DNA of 64,000 nucleotides. Source: Pseudogymnoascus destructans (lineage: Eukaryota; Ascomycota; Leotiomycetes; Thelebolales; Thelebolaceae). How positions within the stretch are numbered: the stretch's first letter is position 1; every line of letters begins with the position of its first letter. The translations under genes and the position numbers were made by a program. The stretch covers positions 868,001 through 932,000 of the forward strand of contig NW_020167535.1 of NCBI RefSeq assembly GCF_001641265.1, given 5' to 3'. Under the pieces are notes generated by a model, which saw nothing but the letters and a program-made list of their open reading frames with translations, did no database searches and had not been told where the DNA came from. Shown in pieces: positions 55,034 to 64,000 of the stretch.

Positions 55034-56671
55034 CTAGTAATGGTATCCCATGTTATTTGGATGGAGACCCTCCTCCTCCTCCTCCTCATTCATCCTGCCG
55101 CCCACTGGGGAATCTGCATCACCAAAGATCCTATTAAATGTCGCCTTAAACTCCTCATGAGAGTCCTTGTGGATCTTTCCGATAAAGCAGACTTTAACAT
55201 TATGCTCGACTGTGTACAACTTGGCGTAGTTAAGCCGAGATTCCCGTTCGAGCACGTGTTGCGGAGCTGTTGGGTCGACGCGGATGGGTGTGTTTAACAG
55301 GGGGTCCTCGCCTTCAATTTCCCTGGGGGGGTTTCGTGGGTTCTTGGACGATTTAACCGTGTAGATTATAGCATGGTGTTCTGGTTTGACACCTGGTTTG
55401 GTTGTGGCCCGTCGTCCATATGTGAGGATTGGGCTTTGGATGGTCAGTGGGGTTGAGGGGTTGGGGGTGGAAGACGCACAGGCAGATAGAATGGCCCTCT
55501 TGAACTCTGCAAACAACAAAGCGTCGGATCGAGGTATATGCTAGTTCCGCTGCATACCTAGTTTGGCTGACCAAACTCAGGTTACTGATGTTTCCCCTTT
55601 CACGCCCGTTTCCATTGCCATCAGGCTCAGTCCACACAACTTTGAACACCTAGTCGTTATTAGCAGCCAAAACAGACCATCTGAGCAGGAGACGTACACA
55701 TCCTCGCTGAAATCTCTTGGATCCGTGGCATTTAAATTCTAATTGGTGTTAGCACAGCAAGCCCGACGTATACGATAGACAACTTGCCTTCCCAAAGTTT
55801 CAGTTGCGGTAAAGAGTCAGTCATCGTATCCTTTGCTTTAATGCGGCCGCTATTCGTGTCACTACCATTTCCGCAGCCTCTCCGGCTACGGTGCGAGTTG
55901 TTCGCAGGTCCGGTTGGGACCCGTCCTCTGGCATTCGAATTGGTAGGCTGGGCAGTGCTGGCATAGGATTGGGTTGCGGGGTTGCCTGCCTCATAGATGG
56001 TGCTTGGCCTGTATTTGGTGGAACCGTAATATGAGCCTGCTGAGTTCTGGGACAAGGCAGTTCCAGATCGGGGCTTTCCGTAACTGGCAACAGAATAAGC
56101 TGGGTATGTATGGCCCTGGGGTGCAATGTTTTCAGATAGAGCCATGCCAATCTCGGATGCATTGGGATCATACGTCTGGGCCTCAGGGCCGGGGGCGGTA
56201 GCTGTGAACATACTACTGTGGTCACCATTTGGCCTCTGGGGGTATGGAGACGAGTTTGGGCTGGAAGAATAAAGCAGATAACTTGCTGATCTCCCATTGG
56301 AGAGCTGGGGCGATTGAGATTCGATGTCACTCGAAGACGGCAACATATGTTCCTCCTGAGCAGCATCTTCATCTCCCTCAGCCTCGGGCTCATCCGGAGA
56401 AAGACTGGTCTGGGCCATGCGTTCTTCTAGGCCTACTGGCTGTGCTTCAGGAGGGTCACATAGCCCCCCATCCATAGTTTCCAGCTCTTGGTAGAGTTAG
56501 CATCCGCAGAGAACCTAATAACTCAAAGGTCGATGAGCCACCCTTACCTCCATCTGTAAATCGAGAGTTGACATAGCACCCTTTATCATAGTCATACTGC
56601 CATCCGAGCCAGCCAGTAGAGGCCGTCCTTGTACGACTTGTACGGCTCTTCTTCGATTTATCCTTGCCCAT
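55034..56671 (-). CDS. DUF6590-type fungal protein
   Basis: The C-terminal half matches the fungal DUF6590 family, whose function is unknown: VFKVVWTEPDG, SIRRFVV, GHSICLPILTYGRRATTKPG, HHAIIYT and YTVEHNVKVCFIGKI. Proposed exons are 56671-56548, 56486-55774, 55700-...55738 (39 nt), 55649-55480 and 55433-55034, giving 481 residues. The intron 55434-55479 (GTGCGT donor, CTGAC branch) is needed to restore ICLPILTYG. The intron 55739-55773 is only 35 nt, so that junction is doubtful. The N-terminus (GWLGWQYDYDKGCYVNSR) is followed by a long Ser/Tyr/Asn-rich region. It lies between transposon clusters but looks intact. The C-terminus has a run of Glu. Confidence 0.72.
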
Positions 56672-58137
56672 GTCCGTTGGTGAGAGAAGGGAGAGTGTGA
56701 TAATAAATGCAAATAGTGAGGTGTATAGTTTCTCAGATGGAGATATGAGAGACGATCCACCCTACGGGGAAAAGGGCTGCTTTAAGTGCCTCTGCACACC
56801 ATCTCGTCAGATCATTTGCGGATTGAGGCTCTTTCGAATCTCCCCCGTGTCGCAAAGGACGGAACGAGCCTCTGGAGATCGCGCCACACGTGTGGTATGT
56901 ACGACACCCTCCCGTGCCTTCACGCAACCACCTTCGCTTTGGCCGATTAATGCTGGTCCTCTGATACTGCGGGGAAGGAGATAGGCCGTAGGTGCCCGAC
57001 CCGATTCTGACAACACCCTGGGATGTTTGCTGTTGCTGTTTGCTCACATGGTAGATAGAGAGAAGAGGGTGTTGAGCTCACGCTAATGCATGCAAGCAGT
57101 AAGCTTCAGGCCCATGAAGAGAAGGTTGGGCAACGACGTAGGGCACATACTATACCCAAGTATGGTTGGAGATGTTGGAGGAGGTAGTGATATAGTAAGA
57201 AGTGTGGGGGAGTGAGGTAGGGATATAGGAGAGCGAGCGTGCATGCAATATTGCGTGGATGCATAAAGTACATTATGTGTTATGTAGATGTGTTAGACGT
57301 TAGATGTGTTAAGATGTGTTAGTTAGGCATATTTAGCATAAGTTAAGATGACCCAAGGAGGCAGGCCGGCCGCTGCGGGACGTGGACGAAGAGCGGGCGG
57401 GTGATTCCCGTACACCCACTCGAGATTAACCAATAGAGAACATTATAAGTTAACTTGAGATCTTTTCAAATTAGATTATGGCGGAGGGCCAATGGATAAT
57501 TCGTATTTTGTAGGGACACCCTTGCTCACCGGTCGGCAGCAAAATGTTTGAAGCATTACAGGTATAAAGTACACGACGCTCGACGCATTGCTAGCCGATA
57601 TCATCTATCGAGAAATAATATGTATTAGTTAGTATAATTCTGTACTACAGTGCCTCATCATGACAAGCAGATAGTCACCTGGGCTGCTTGGAACGACAAC
57701 CAACGGAAGAACGAAGGGTCCACGAAAGGCGGGCAGACCGGTGTGGCAGTGACGGGGTTCATGCCCTTGCAAAGTTTCCATTCACCCTCCGTCCGCGGAA
57801 GTAATGGATCGGAGGCTCTTCCTCTTCTTGGATGAATAGCATACCTTCATAATCACGTAAGGCAACGGGGTTCGAGACACATCTCCCCCTGTTAGAACAG
57901 AGTGCCGCGACGATCCTACGCCCTCAGATTTCCACTGTCCGCCTCGTCTAGTTGTGTCGTCCAGGAGTCACGTCTATGTTTCGATCCTGCTGCTTGCCCA
58001 TCATTCTGGCTACGTGTCTTCTGTTGAACAAAAGTTGCTGTGCTGCCTCCGGATCAGGGCGGATCACTTGAATGGCTTCATGTAAGACCTGGTGGTGCAC
58101 AGTCGTACGTTGACCCCATCGCAACCACAGAAACAAA
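56672..58137. other. Intergenic region, 1.5 kb
   Basis: It holds the upstream regions of two divergent genes. Near 57290-57330 are several copies of GATGTGTTAGAYGTTA-like words. I see no gene in it. Confidence 0.5.
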
Positions 58138-60581
58138 ATGATCGAACGCCAGGAACACGAGCGCCTCGGGCCAAATGGAAACAACTATGCGAAGAAGGGC
58201 GCGACAACTCATATAGAGAGTCCAACGCCGCGCACTGGAAAGCAAGAACACGAACCGCCCAAGATCCGGCATTCGAGGCCAACGCAGCTCGATTTGGACA
58301 TTCGCGGCTCCAAGAGTTCTCGGTCGCGTCGCAAGCGCGTTCGGAGTCGTAAGCCCAGCGTTGACGCCGGCCCCATGGCGTCAACAGAGAATGAGGTACA
58401 GACCAGCAACATCACTATGTCTGAAGGGCATCAGCAGCCACCTTCAAATGACGGAGCCCTCGACCAAGATAAGCTTTCGCTCGCTGGGCGATTTGGGTGT
58501 CGAGATCACGTGGACGACAACCCAACTACGCCAGATCTCTCAGCCCAACCAACGACTTCAGGTCCCATTTCAAATGAAGGTAGATAACTCTCATAATTTT
58601 CGCCCCTTAGCTTAGGCCAGAATTCTCATCCAATTGTGAGACCAACCGCCAAGAATACAGTACTAATGCCGATTCGCTCCAAATAACAGAAGTCGAATAC
58701 ATTATACTGTATAAATGTGTACTGGGAAGTTTGAGATATATTTCGAGAGATACTAACGTTTCCATAGATTCAGGGGCCGTCACGCCGAATCCGATCCACC
58801 CGCGAGGCCTAGAAGGTCGAGATATACCTTTCGTGGTCTCTCCATTGCCGCAGCCAACAACAGATCAGCACGTCCCTAGCTCCATTCTAGAACACAACAC
58901 CGCATCAACCGGTCCGCTACACACTGCACCAAGCCCAGAACGGATCGGCGAGAATAGTGGCGCCGGTAGGGAGATTGTTGGTGAAGCAATGCCAACCAGC
59001 CGCGGTATTCCCGCTGCCGAACCCCTTTTAGATGGTGATTTTTTCATTTTTACCGAGTATACAAACCTTAGCGACGACGACTGCAATGAGCGTCCAGAGT
59101 TAGGCTGGCTGTATATTCAGGGTCAGAAAAAAAGAGGATTCATGGAATTGATCCCGTATTCGTTCAGTTCAGTGGAGCCTCCCAAGATGGCTAGCAAGCC
59201 CTCCAAAACAGAAGTGCAGAGGGTTGTAGAGCTGAGGCTGAATGTCCGTCGCCGCCGCCGTGAGATCCAAAATCTAAAGTCACTACTAAAAGCTAAAGAT
59301 AAACAAATTTTTGCCGAAAACGAAGAGACTTTTAGACGTCTGAGAGAATTCGTGGCCGAACGTCATAAGCACCCTAAGGTTCACGATTCCAGATTGGAGC
59401 TAGCGTTGAGGCTATTCTCTGCCTCTCGATCAAGCCGAGATGAATGCGGACCGCTCAATGATGAAATAAGTTCACTTGAAGAGAGCCTAGAATTTGAAGA
59501 GATCAAACTGACACAAGCCGAGAATAGCCTCTATGAGAGTTTTGGCATTCCCCCGATGGAGTCGGGAGAGGGCCAGGAAAATGGCATTGCGATGAGTGGG
59601 CTTCCAATACCACACTCTTCGCCGATATCAGAAAGCGGACATAATTCAGCAAGCCACATCGATGAGGCCAAAGGCGAGAATGACGATTCAGACTATTCTA
59701 CTGGCAGCTTCGAACAATATAGGAAAAATTATCACCCCCTTTATATTGAATACCAAGAGAATCGTGGTACCCAAGACAACCTGTACGAGAGGCGTGCCTA
59801 TATCATGAAGGACAAGGCCAGGCTCGAAGACCAACAAGAAAACCGCCATCGAGTCGGGCTAACTTTGCTGGAAGACGACCAGAAATACCTAGATAGTCTC
59901 CCTGAAGTACTTCGTCTACTTGATGTCGAGATCGACGAATATTGCGTTGAGATCGAGCAGCTAAGGGCACAGTGTTTAGAGCAAGGAATTATTGACGAGG
60001 ATGACAACTATATGGACGATGATCGCGAGGACTCCAACGTCTACGACGACTCCGATGACTCGGACAACTCCATGCCACCTCCACCTCCACCACCATTACC
60101 ACTATCAGCACCACCCAAACCACCTTTACCAACACCACCACCACAAGTCAACATAACCTCCAATGCGCCATCCTCTATGCCGACCACGTGCCTCTCTATC
60201 ATCGTCAGCAACCTCGGCATCCGCCTCGACGACCAATCCTACCAAAACCGCATAAACCCCTGGCTCTTCGGCAAACTCGCCGCCTCACGCACCGAGCTCA
60301 CACTGCTCGCCACCATCCTCTCCGCCATGGGCGCCGAACCCGATATTGCCTCCCACCTTGACGTCCTCAAGCTGTGGGACCATGACGGCGCGGGAGCAGA
60401 GCCGCCAAAGCGCCCGGAGAAGTTGGATGAAGCGACGCTAAATAGACTAAGGCGCGTGACGAGGGAGGTCGTGCGGGATGGGTTTGATCGTGCGCTTGTT
60501 AGTTCGCTATTTGGTCTCTCTCTATGGGGTGGAGAGGCCTATGGAGGGAGTGACGAGACGACTTACCTCGATGATATTTAA
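58138..60581 (+). CDS. Unrecognised coiled-coil and proline-rich protein
   Basis: Two exons, 58138-58579 and 58768-60581, join over a 188-nt intron (GATACTAACG branch, CCATAG acceptor) to give 751 residues. I do not recognise the family. The N-terminal part is basic and disordered-looking (SRSRRKRVRSRK). A coiled coil runs over roughly VQRVVELRLNVRRRRREIQN to KLTQAENSLYESF, and a second one around ARLEDQQENRHRV to IEQLRAQCLEQ. An acidic Asp-rich stretch (MDDDREDSNVYDDSDDSDNS) and a proline run (MPPPPPPPLPL) follow. The last 150 residues look folded, with INPWLFGKLAASRTELTLLA and WDHDGAGAEPP. Possibly a lineage-specific regulatory or structural protein; function not inferred. Confidence 0.7.
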
Positions 60582-61403
60582 CCGTGGTTCCTTGGCGGGA
60601 CACCGCTGTCTGCGCTTGGCGTGGTATCGGTATGGGCCACGACCGTCCCATTTACCATATTCCGAGGAATCCCTAAAGAGGGTGCAGCGTTTATGATTTC
60701 CCGTTCTTGGCCGTCTGCCCTTGCTTTATTTTCTCGACATTCCTTCGTCTGCGCTTCTTCGGCTCCTATCAAGACCGCGTCTTGATTTTTGGGCGTTTCT
60801 CGACTTCCAGATTTTGCGCGGGTAAGGCGCTCACCATGCATCATAGACTGTTCTTTTACTTCGCCCAACATACTGTCAAGTTTTATGTCACGTCAGCAAC
60901 AAGTTGCGCTTTTCCTTTTTGCTCATGTCATCATTAATACTGCACACCTGAGATATTCGGCCCTCTTCGTTATCTGTCTAGATGGACGGGGGCTATCGTG
61001 CCTCTGCGTGGGGAGCTATTATTGCATTATTATCAATAAGTCATATATTATTGAAGAGGGCCGGAGACGTAGAGAGAGGCCTGCGGAGCGGAGATCGTTT
61101 AGATTGATACCCTGGGTTATTCTCTTCTTCTCCTGTGTTACCTTACTATTCGTTTTTCCTGGTCATAACCAGAGAAGGCGCGGACAGCATTATGGCGCTT
61201 GGTTCGTATGGAGTGTAATATACAGGCTGTTTACGCCGCGGTCGGCGCTGGAAAAGCATCGAATTTGGATTTAGATTTTCTAGGGACTTAGATTCGTGTC
61301 AGCGCATTTTAGAATACAGTACGCACTCAAATATTATTATTCATCAAGGCTACTTCAACATGCTTGAATTCTTGACCTATAAACCTCTCCTTTCACTAAC
61401 ATT
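60582..61403. other. Non-coding stretch before the second transposon patch
   Basis: Open frames of up to 160 codons are present but show no family signature or codon pattern I would trust. I see nothing else in it. Confidence 0.5.
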
Positions 61404-61973
61404 ACGGAGATGTATAGCGATTGTGCAAAACAAGCGAATATGCAAAAAATATCGCGACCGCCCTACCCCCCAACTAAACACAACAATTCTGTCGAGTATG
61501 TTTTTAACAAGGACTGATTCCTCTAGATTAGTCAATTTCCTTGAATTGGCTATAATATCGCGTCGCGGCTGCATACCGCGTAGCTGGCGAGCCAGCTTGC
61601 AGTGGTCCATAGAATAGGTCTTAGCTATAGAGTAAAGGCGTAATGTAGGGTCTCTTTGGATAGCTTGGATAGCTGAGGTCAACTCTCTCTCGTCGTTTTT
61701 AAAAGGCATGTTGTGTTGTGGCCTAGCTGCTAAAGGATTTTCTCTACGGATGTCTGTTGTTAAAGATATGGCAAATCGACGCGACGTGCTACGCGTCGGG
61801 TTACGTTAGGCTTTCAACTTTGTCAAGTGGCGTATAGAGCTCTAGACACGCTTCTAGCGCAAATACGACTACTAGAGGGCTAAGTGCGAGGACCTAGAGG
61901 TCATCCGTGGTTGGTTTGAGCTTGTACGTAATACAATTGCAAAATACGGCATCTATGATAGAGATATCTACCA
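61404..61973. mobile_element. Rearranged pogo/Fot1 relic (copy 2)
   Basis: The end ATGTATAGCGATTGTGCAAAACAAGCG resembles the pogo terminal repeat. The first about 70 codons of the transposase (MPFKNDERELTSAIQAIQRD to NILDR) are inverted and read on the minus strand from 61709. The next part reads on the plus strand from about 61725 (AAKGF...RMSVVKDMAN, then RAKCEDLEV, FELVRNTIAKYGI), with several stops. The hAT remnant begins where it ends. Confidence 0.8.
61500..61709 (-). pseudogene. Inverted N-terminal piece of pogo transposase
   Basis: It aligns by eye with the N-terminus of the transposase at 52801: RDPTLRLYSIAKTYSMDHCK and SRKLTNLEESVLV are shared blocks. It is oriented opposite to the rest of this relic. 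Confidence 0.8.
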
Positions 61974-62194
61974 GTGTGGGGAATAATATGATATCATAAT
62001 ATATTGTTAGAATTAAGGTATATGATATTGTCACCATATTACATCTTACGATATTGTATCACACCATATATCATGATATTAATATAGTGATATAGCAATA
62101 TATTACAATACTAACAATATAGCTTGCTGTCATCTACTCCTAACCCATCGTTACTAATTCAATTATCTACCTAAGCTGTGCCTCCTCCCCTATA

Positions 62195-62422
62195 CTAGGA
62201 TTTTAGGCACTCTAATGCCTTAACTAACTCAACTCTAAGCCTATTCCTCCTTTTAGTAATAGTGAGAGCGGTACTAGAAAATAGGCGTTTAGGCTTAGCA
62301 GACATCGCTAGTATTAACAGTATGTCTAATGCCATCACTGTGATACTGACATTCGTTGCACTCAGTTTGCTATCAAACTCAAGAGCAAACTTAAAAGTCT
62401 CCTCCTCAAACCTACAAGTCAC
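62195..62422 (-). pseudogene. hAT transposase C-terminal dimerisation domain fragment
   Basis: The segment LDILLILAMSAKPKRLFSST followed by RRNRLRVELVKALECLKS matches the hAT C-terminal dimerisation domain, where typical members read LSIPAMSAEPERVFS. Only the end of the protein is present; the catalytic part is missing. Confidence 0.8.
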
Positions 62423-62590
62423 TATACATATTTTGGCTTATCACACCAAAAACAAGAGCAATACTACTCAATGATTGCTACAACCCTCTATGATTCATTA
62501 CATGTCATCGCCCCTTAGTTACTGGGCCAATATTACCACATAGCATATCTCTACAACCCTCTATGATTCATTACATGACATCAATCATAC

Positions 62591-62865
62591 TGTTACGGAA
62601 TCGCAGGATGATGAGAAGAATCCTAAGAGTCCAGGACTCCGAGGACTCGAGTGAGTTCCCAGGAGTCCACTAGGCACGACGCCACTATATAAGTAGATAG
62701 TTAGTTCTTAGATAGGAGCTTCATGCTCAACTCAATACAGTATTTGTTATATACTAGTAACGTGTTACTTGAAGCCTTTGTGTCCGATCCCCTGCCTCCT
62801 CTGATAAGTAAACCTTTACGCAAGAGAACCTCTGTGTCTTCTATCGTTTAGAAGTCAGCGTTACA
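62591..62865 (+). repeat. Solo LTR of the element A family
   Basis: This 275-bp LTR runs in the reverse direction to element A. It begins TGTTACGGAATCGCAGG and ends AGTCAGCGTTACA, flanked by the 5-bp target duplicate CATAC. It lacks about 110 bp after its first bases and carries one copy of the unit that is duplicated in element A's LTRs. A solo LTR forms by recombination between the two LTRs of a full element. Confidence 0.88.
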
Positions 62866-63526
62866 CATACTACCACATGACATATCTCTACCAACTAGAG
62901 GCCTAGGAGCATGAACGATAGCTCTAAAAGCTCCTACGAACCTCTATGATTCATTACACGTCATCGCTCTTTAGTTACCCACAAGATTGGTTAAGTTATG
63001 ACATAATTTGTCTATGACATAATTTGTCTATAGGGGTACTCTACCTTGGAGCTCCTTTTACTTCCTATAGGCTACGAACCTAAGAGATGGTTCTATGGGA
63101 TTCTCTTATGTCGACTACAGTTACCAAGCGTGGTTAGTCATGGAAAGTCTTGGAAAATGAGAGAACTACACTCCTTTAGCATAAATAGGATTGCCCTTTC
63201 CTTAAGAAAGGGCAAGCAGACAATACAGTAAATCGACTATCACATACTTCCACGTCTTTTCCAAGCTTCCAAGCATTGATCTTGTTACTCCTTGTTTCTG
63301 AAAAGTCAGTGAGGTGTTAACCTCGGACTTATCCCTGAGTTCTCAGACTCAACATTTGTTAGAACTTGTCTGAACCACTTCACTACATCACACACCTGAT
63401 TGCTGCGTTGTGGAATAGTCTAAGCTACAACCCTTTGGCTCTGTTTCCTAAGACAGTGTGTTGTCTTAGTAAATTCATCCCTTCCTTGGGTGGCTAGATT
63501 CTCACATCTGGTGCACCCACCATTAT

Positions 63527-64000
63527 ATATATGGTCCGACCCATTGTTGGCCCAACTTGCGGCTTGGGCGAGAGTTTTTCAAATTTTTGGTCAATAGGTA
63601 CACTCTATCTCCTACGTCCCAGTCGATGGCCCTTCGGCATCGATTCGTGTGCTTAGACATTTCCTCTTGTGCCTTTGACATGTTTTCCTTCGCATGGACC
63701 CATGCGGTATGCATTCGGTCTGCAACCGCCTTGGCTTCATCTCGGTTTAGAGTCTCCCGGGGGTTGGTGCTTTTCGGGGTGGAACACGTACACGGATCAG
63801 TTCCATACTTGAGTCGGTAGGGGGTCATGCCAATGGATGAGTGGGGGAGTGTCATTTGCACGCGGTCCATTATGGGGATAAGTTTGCTCCAGTTATCCTG
63901 GTAGGAAGATATGAAAGGCCTCAGTCTCTGATCAATATATCGGTTCATGATTTCTGTCTGTCCGTCGGTCTGCTTATGATAGGCAGTCGACAGCTTAACC
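63527..64000 (-). pseudogene. Fragment of a gypsy pol related to element B
   Basis: The translated fragment (MNRYIDQRLRPFISSYQDNW and so on to PSRKLGQQWVGPY) matches the integrase end of element B's pol, with many substitutions and a four-residue gap after YGTDP. The frame is cut at 63527 where the hAT remnant joins, and at the right it leaves the window. It shows an older, separate lineage of the B family. Confidence 0.85.

Larger units (their letters stand above)
61974..63526 (-). mobile_element. hAT element remnant (copy 2)
   Basis: The left end starts CAGTGTGGGGAATAATATG, a plausible hAT-type terminus beginning CAGTG. The C-terminal piece of a hAT transposase lies at 62195-62422 on the minus strand. 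Most of 62335-63526 matches copy 1 at 35513-36448. It is split by a solo LTR at 62591-62865 and ends at GGTGCACCCACCATTA, next to a gypsy pol fragment. No matching right terminal repeat is visible. Confidence 0.65.

Noticed and set aside
60789..61274. A 161-codon ORF right of the coiled-coil gene
   Set aside because: Its composition is Cys/Phe/Arg-mixed with no domain, and it looks like a chance frame in non-coding DNA.
1..64000. tRNA or rRNA genes
   Set aside because: I looked for B-box-like GGTTCGANTCC words in intergenic parts and found none with a matching A-box. A tRNA search program would settle this.

Overview
The window is chromosomal DNA of a filamentous ascomycete (Pezizomycotina). 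Genes carry short 45-100 nt introns with GTRNGT donors and CTAAC/CTGAC branch motifs. The gene set (DBP9, an RNA-dependent RNA polymerase, FHIP, class I mannosidase, calmodulin, TLG2, RIO1, SMC3, delta-12 desaturase) and the fungal transposons point to Eurotiomycetes. I cannot name the genus from sequence alone.

Positions 1-33,055 are a conserved, gene-dense core. In order: a decayed GRE2-type reductase pseudogene, DBP9 (-), an RdRP of the quelling/meiotic-silencing family (+), a cytosolic heme peroxidase (-), a class 3 lipase-like hydrolase (-), the dynein-adaptor protein FHIP (+), a GH47 mannosidase (+), calmodulin (-), the t-SNARE TLG2 (+), RIO1 (-), SMC3 (+) and an oleate delta-12 desaturase (-). 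DBP9/RdRP, calmodulin/TLG2 and RIO1/SMC3 are head-to-head pairs, each sharing less than 0.5 kb of upstream DNA. The housekeeping roles (ribosome biogenesis, endosome transport and fusion, N-glycan trimming, Ca2+ signalling, cohesion, lipid desaturation) do not form a single pathway.

Positions 33,056-36,448 hold two minisatellites and then the edge of a transposon island. From 34,721 to 51,805 one Tc1/mariner (DD34E) element is broken by a hAT-like fragment and by two nearly intact Ty3/gypsy chromoviruses. Element A lies on the minus strand (36,449-43,446, TSD CATTA, 475-bp LTRs). Element B lies on the plus strand (44,108-51,793, TSD AACAC, 313-bp LTRs). Each LTR pair differs at one position that I can see, so both insertions are recent. 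Both elements carry an extra cysteine-rich gene in antisense orientation between pol and the 3' LTR. In element B that gene has spliceosomal introns on the antisense strand. Element A has an A AAA AAC slippery heptamer directly before its gag stop codon.

Downstream are a 424-bp foldback MITE with 194-bp arms and a pogo/Fot1-type element with 46-bp TIRs and a broken transposase. Then come a DUF6590-type gene (-) and an unrecognised coiled-coil/proline-rich gene (+). The last 2.6 kb is a second patchwork: a rearranged pogo copy, a hAT remnant containing a solo LTR of the A family, and a piece of a B-related pol that runs off the window end. No tRNA, rRNA or CRISPR feature was seen.
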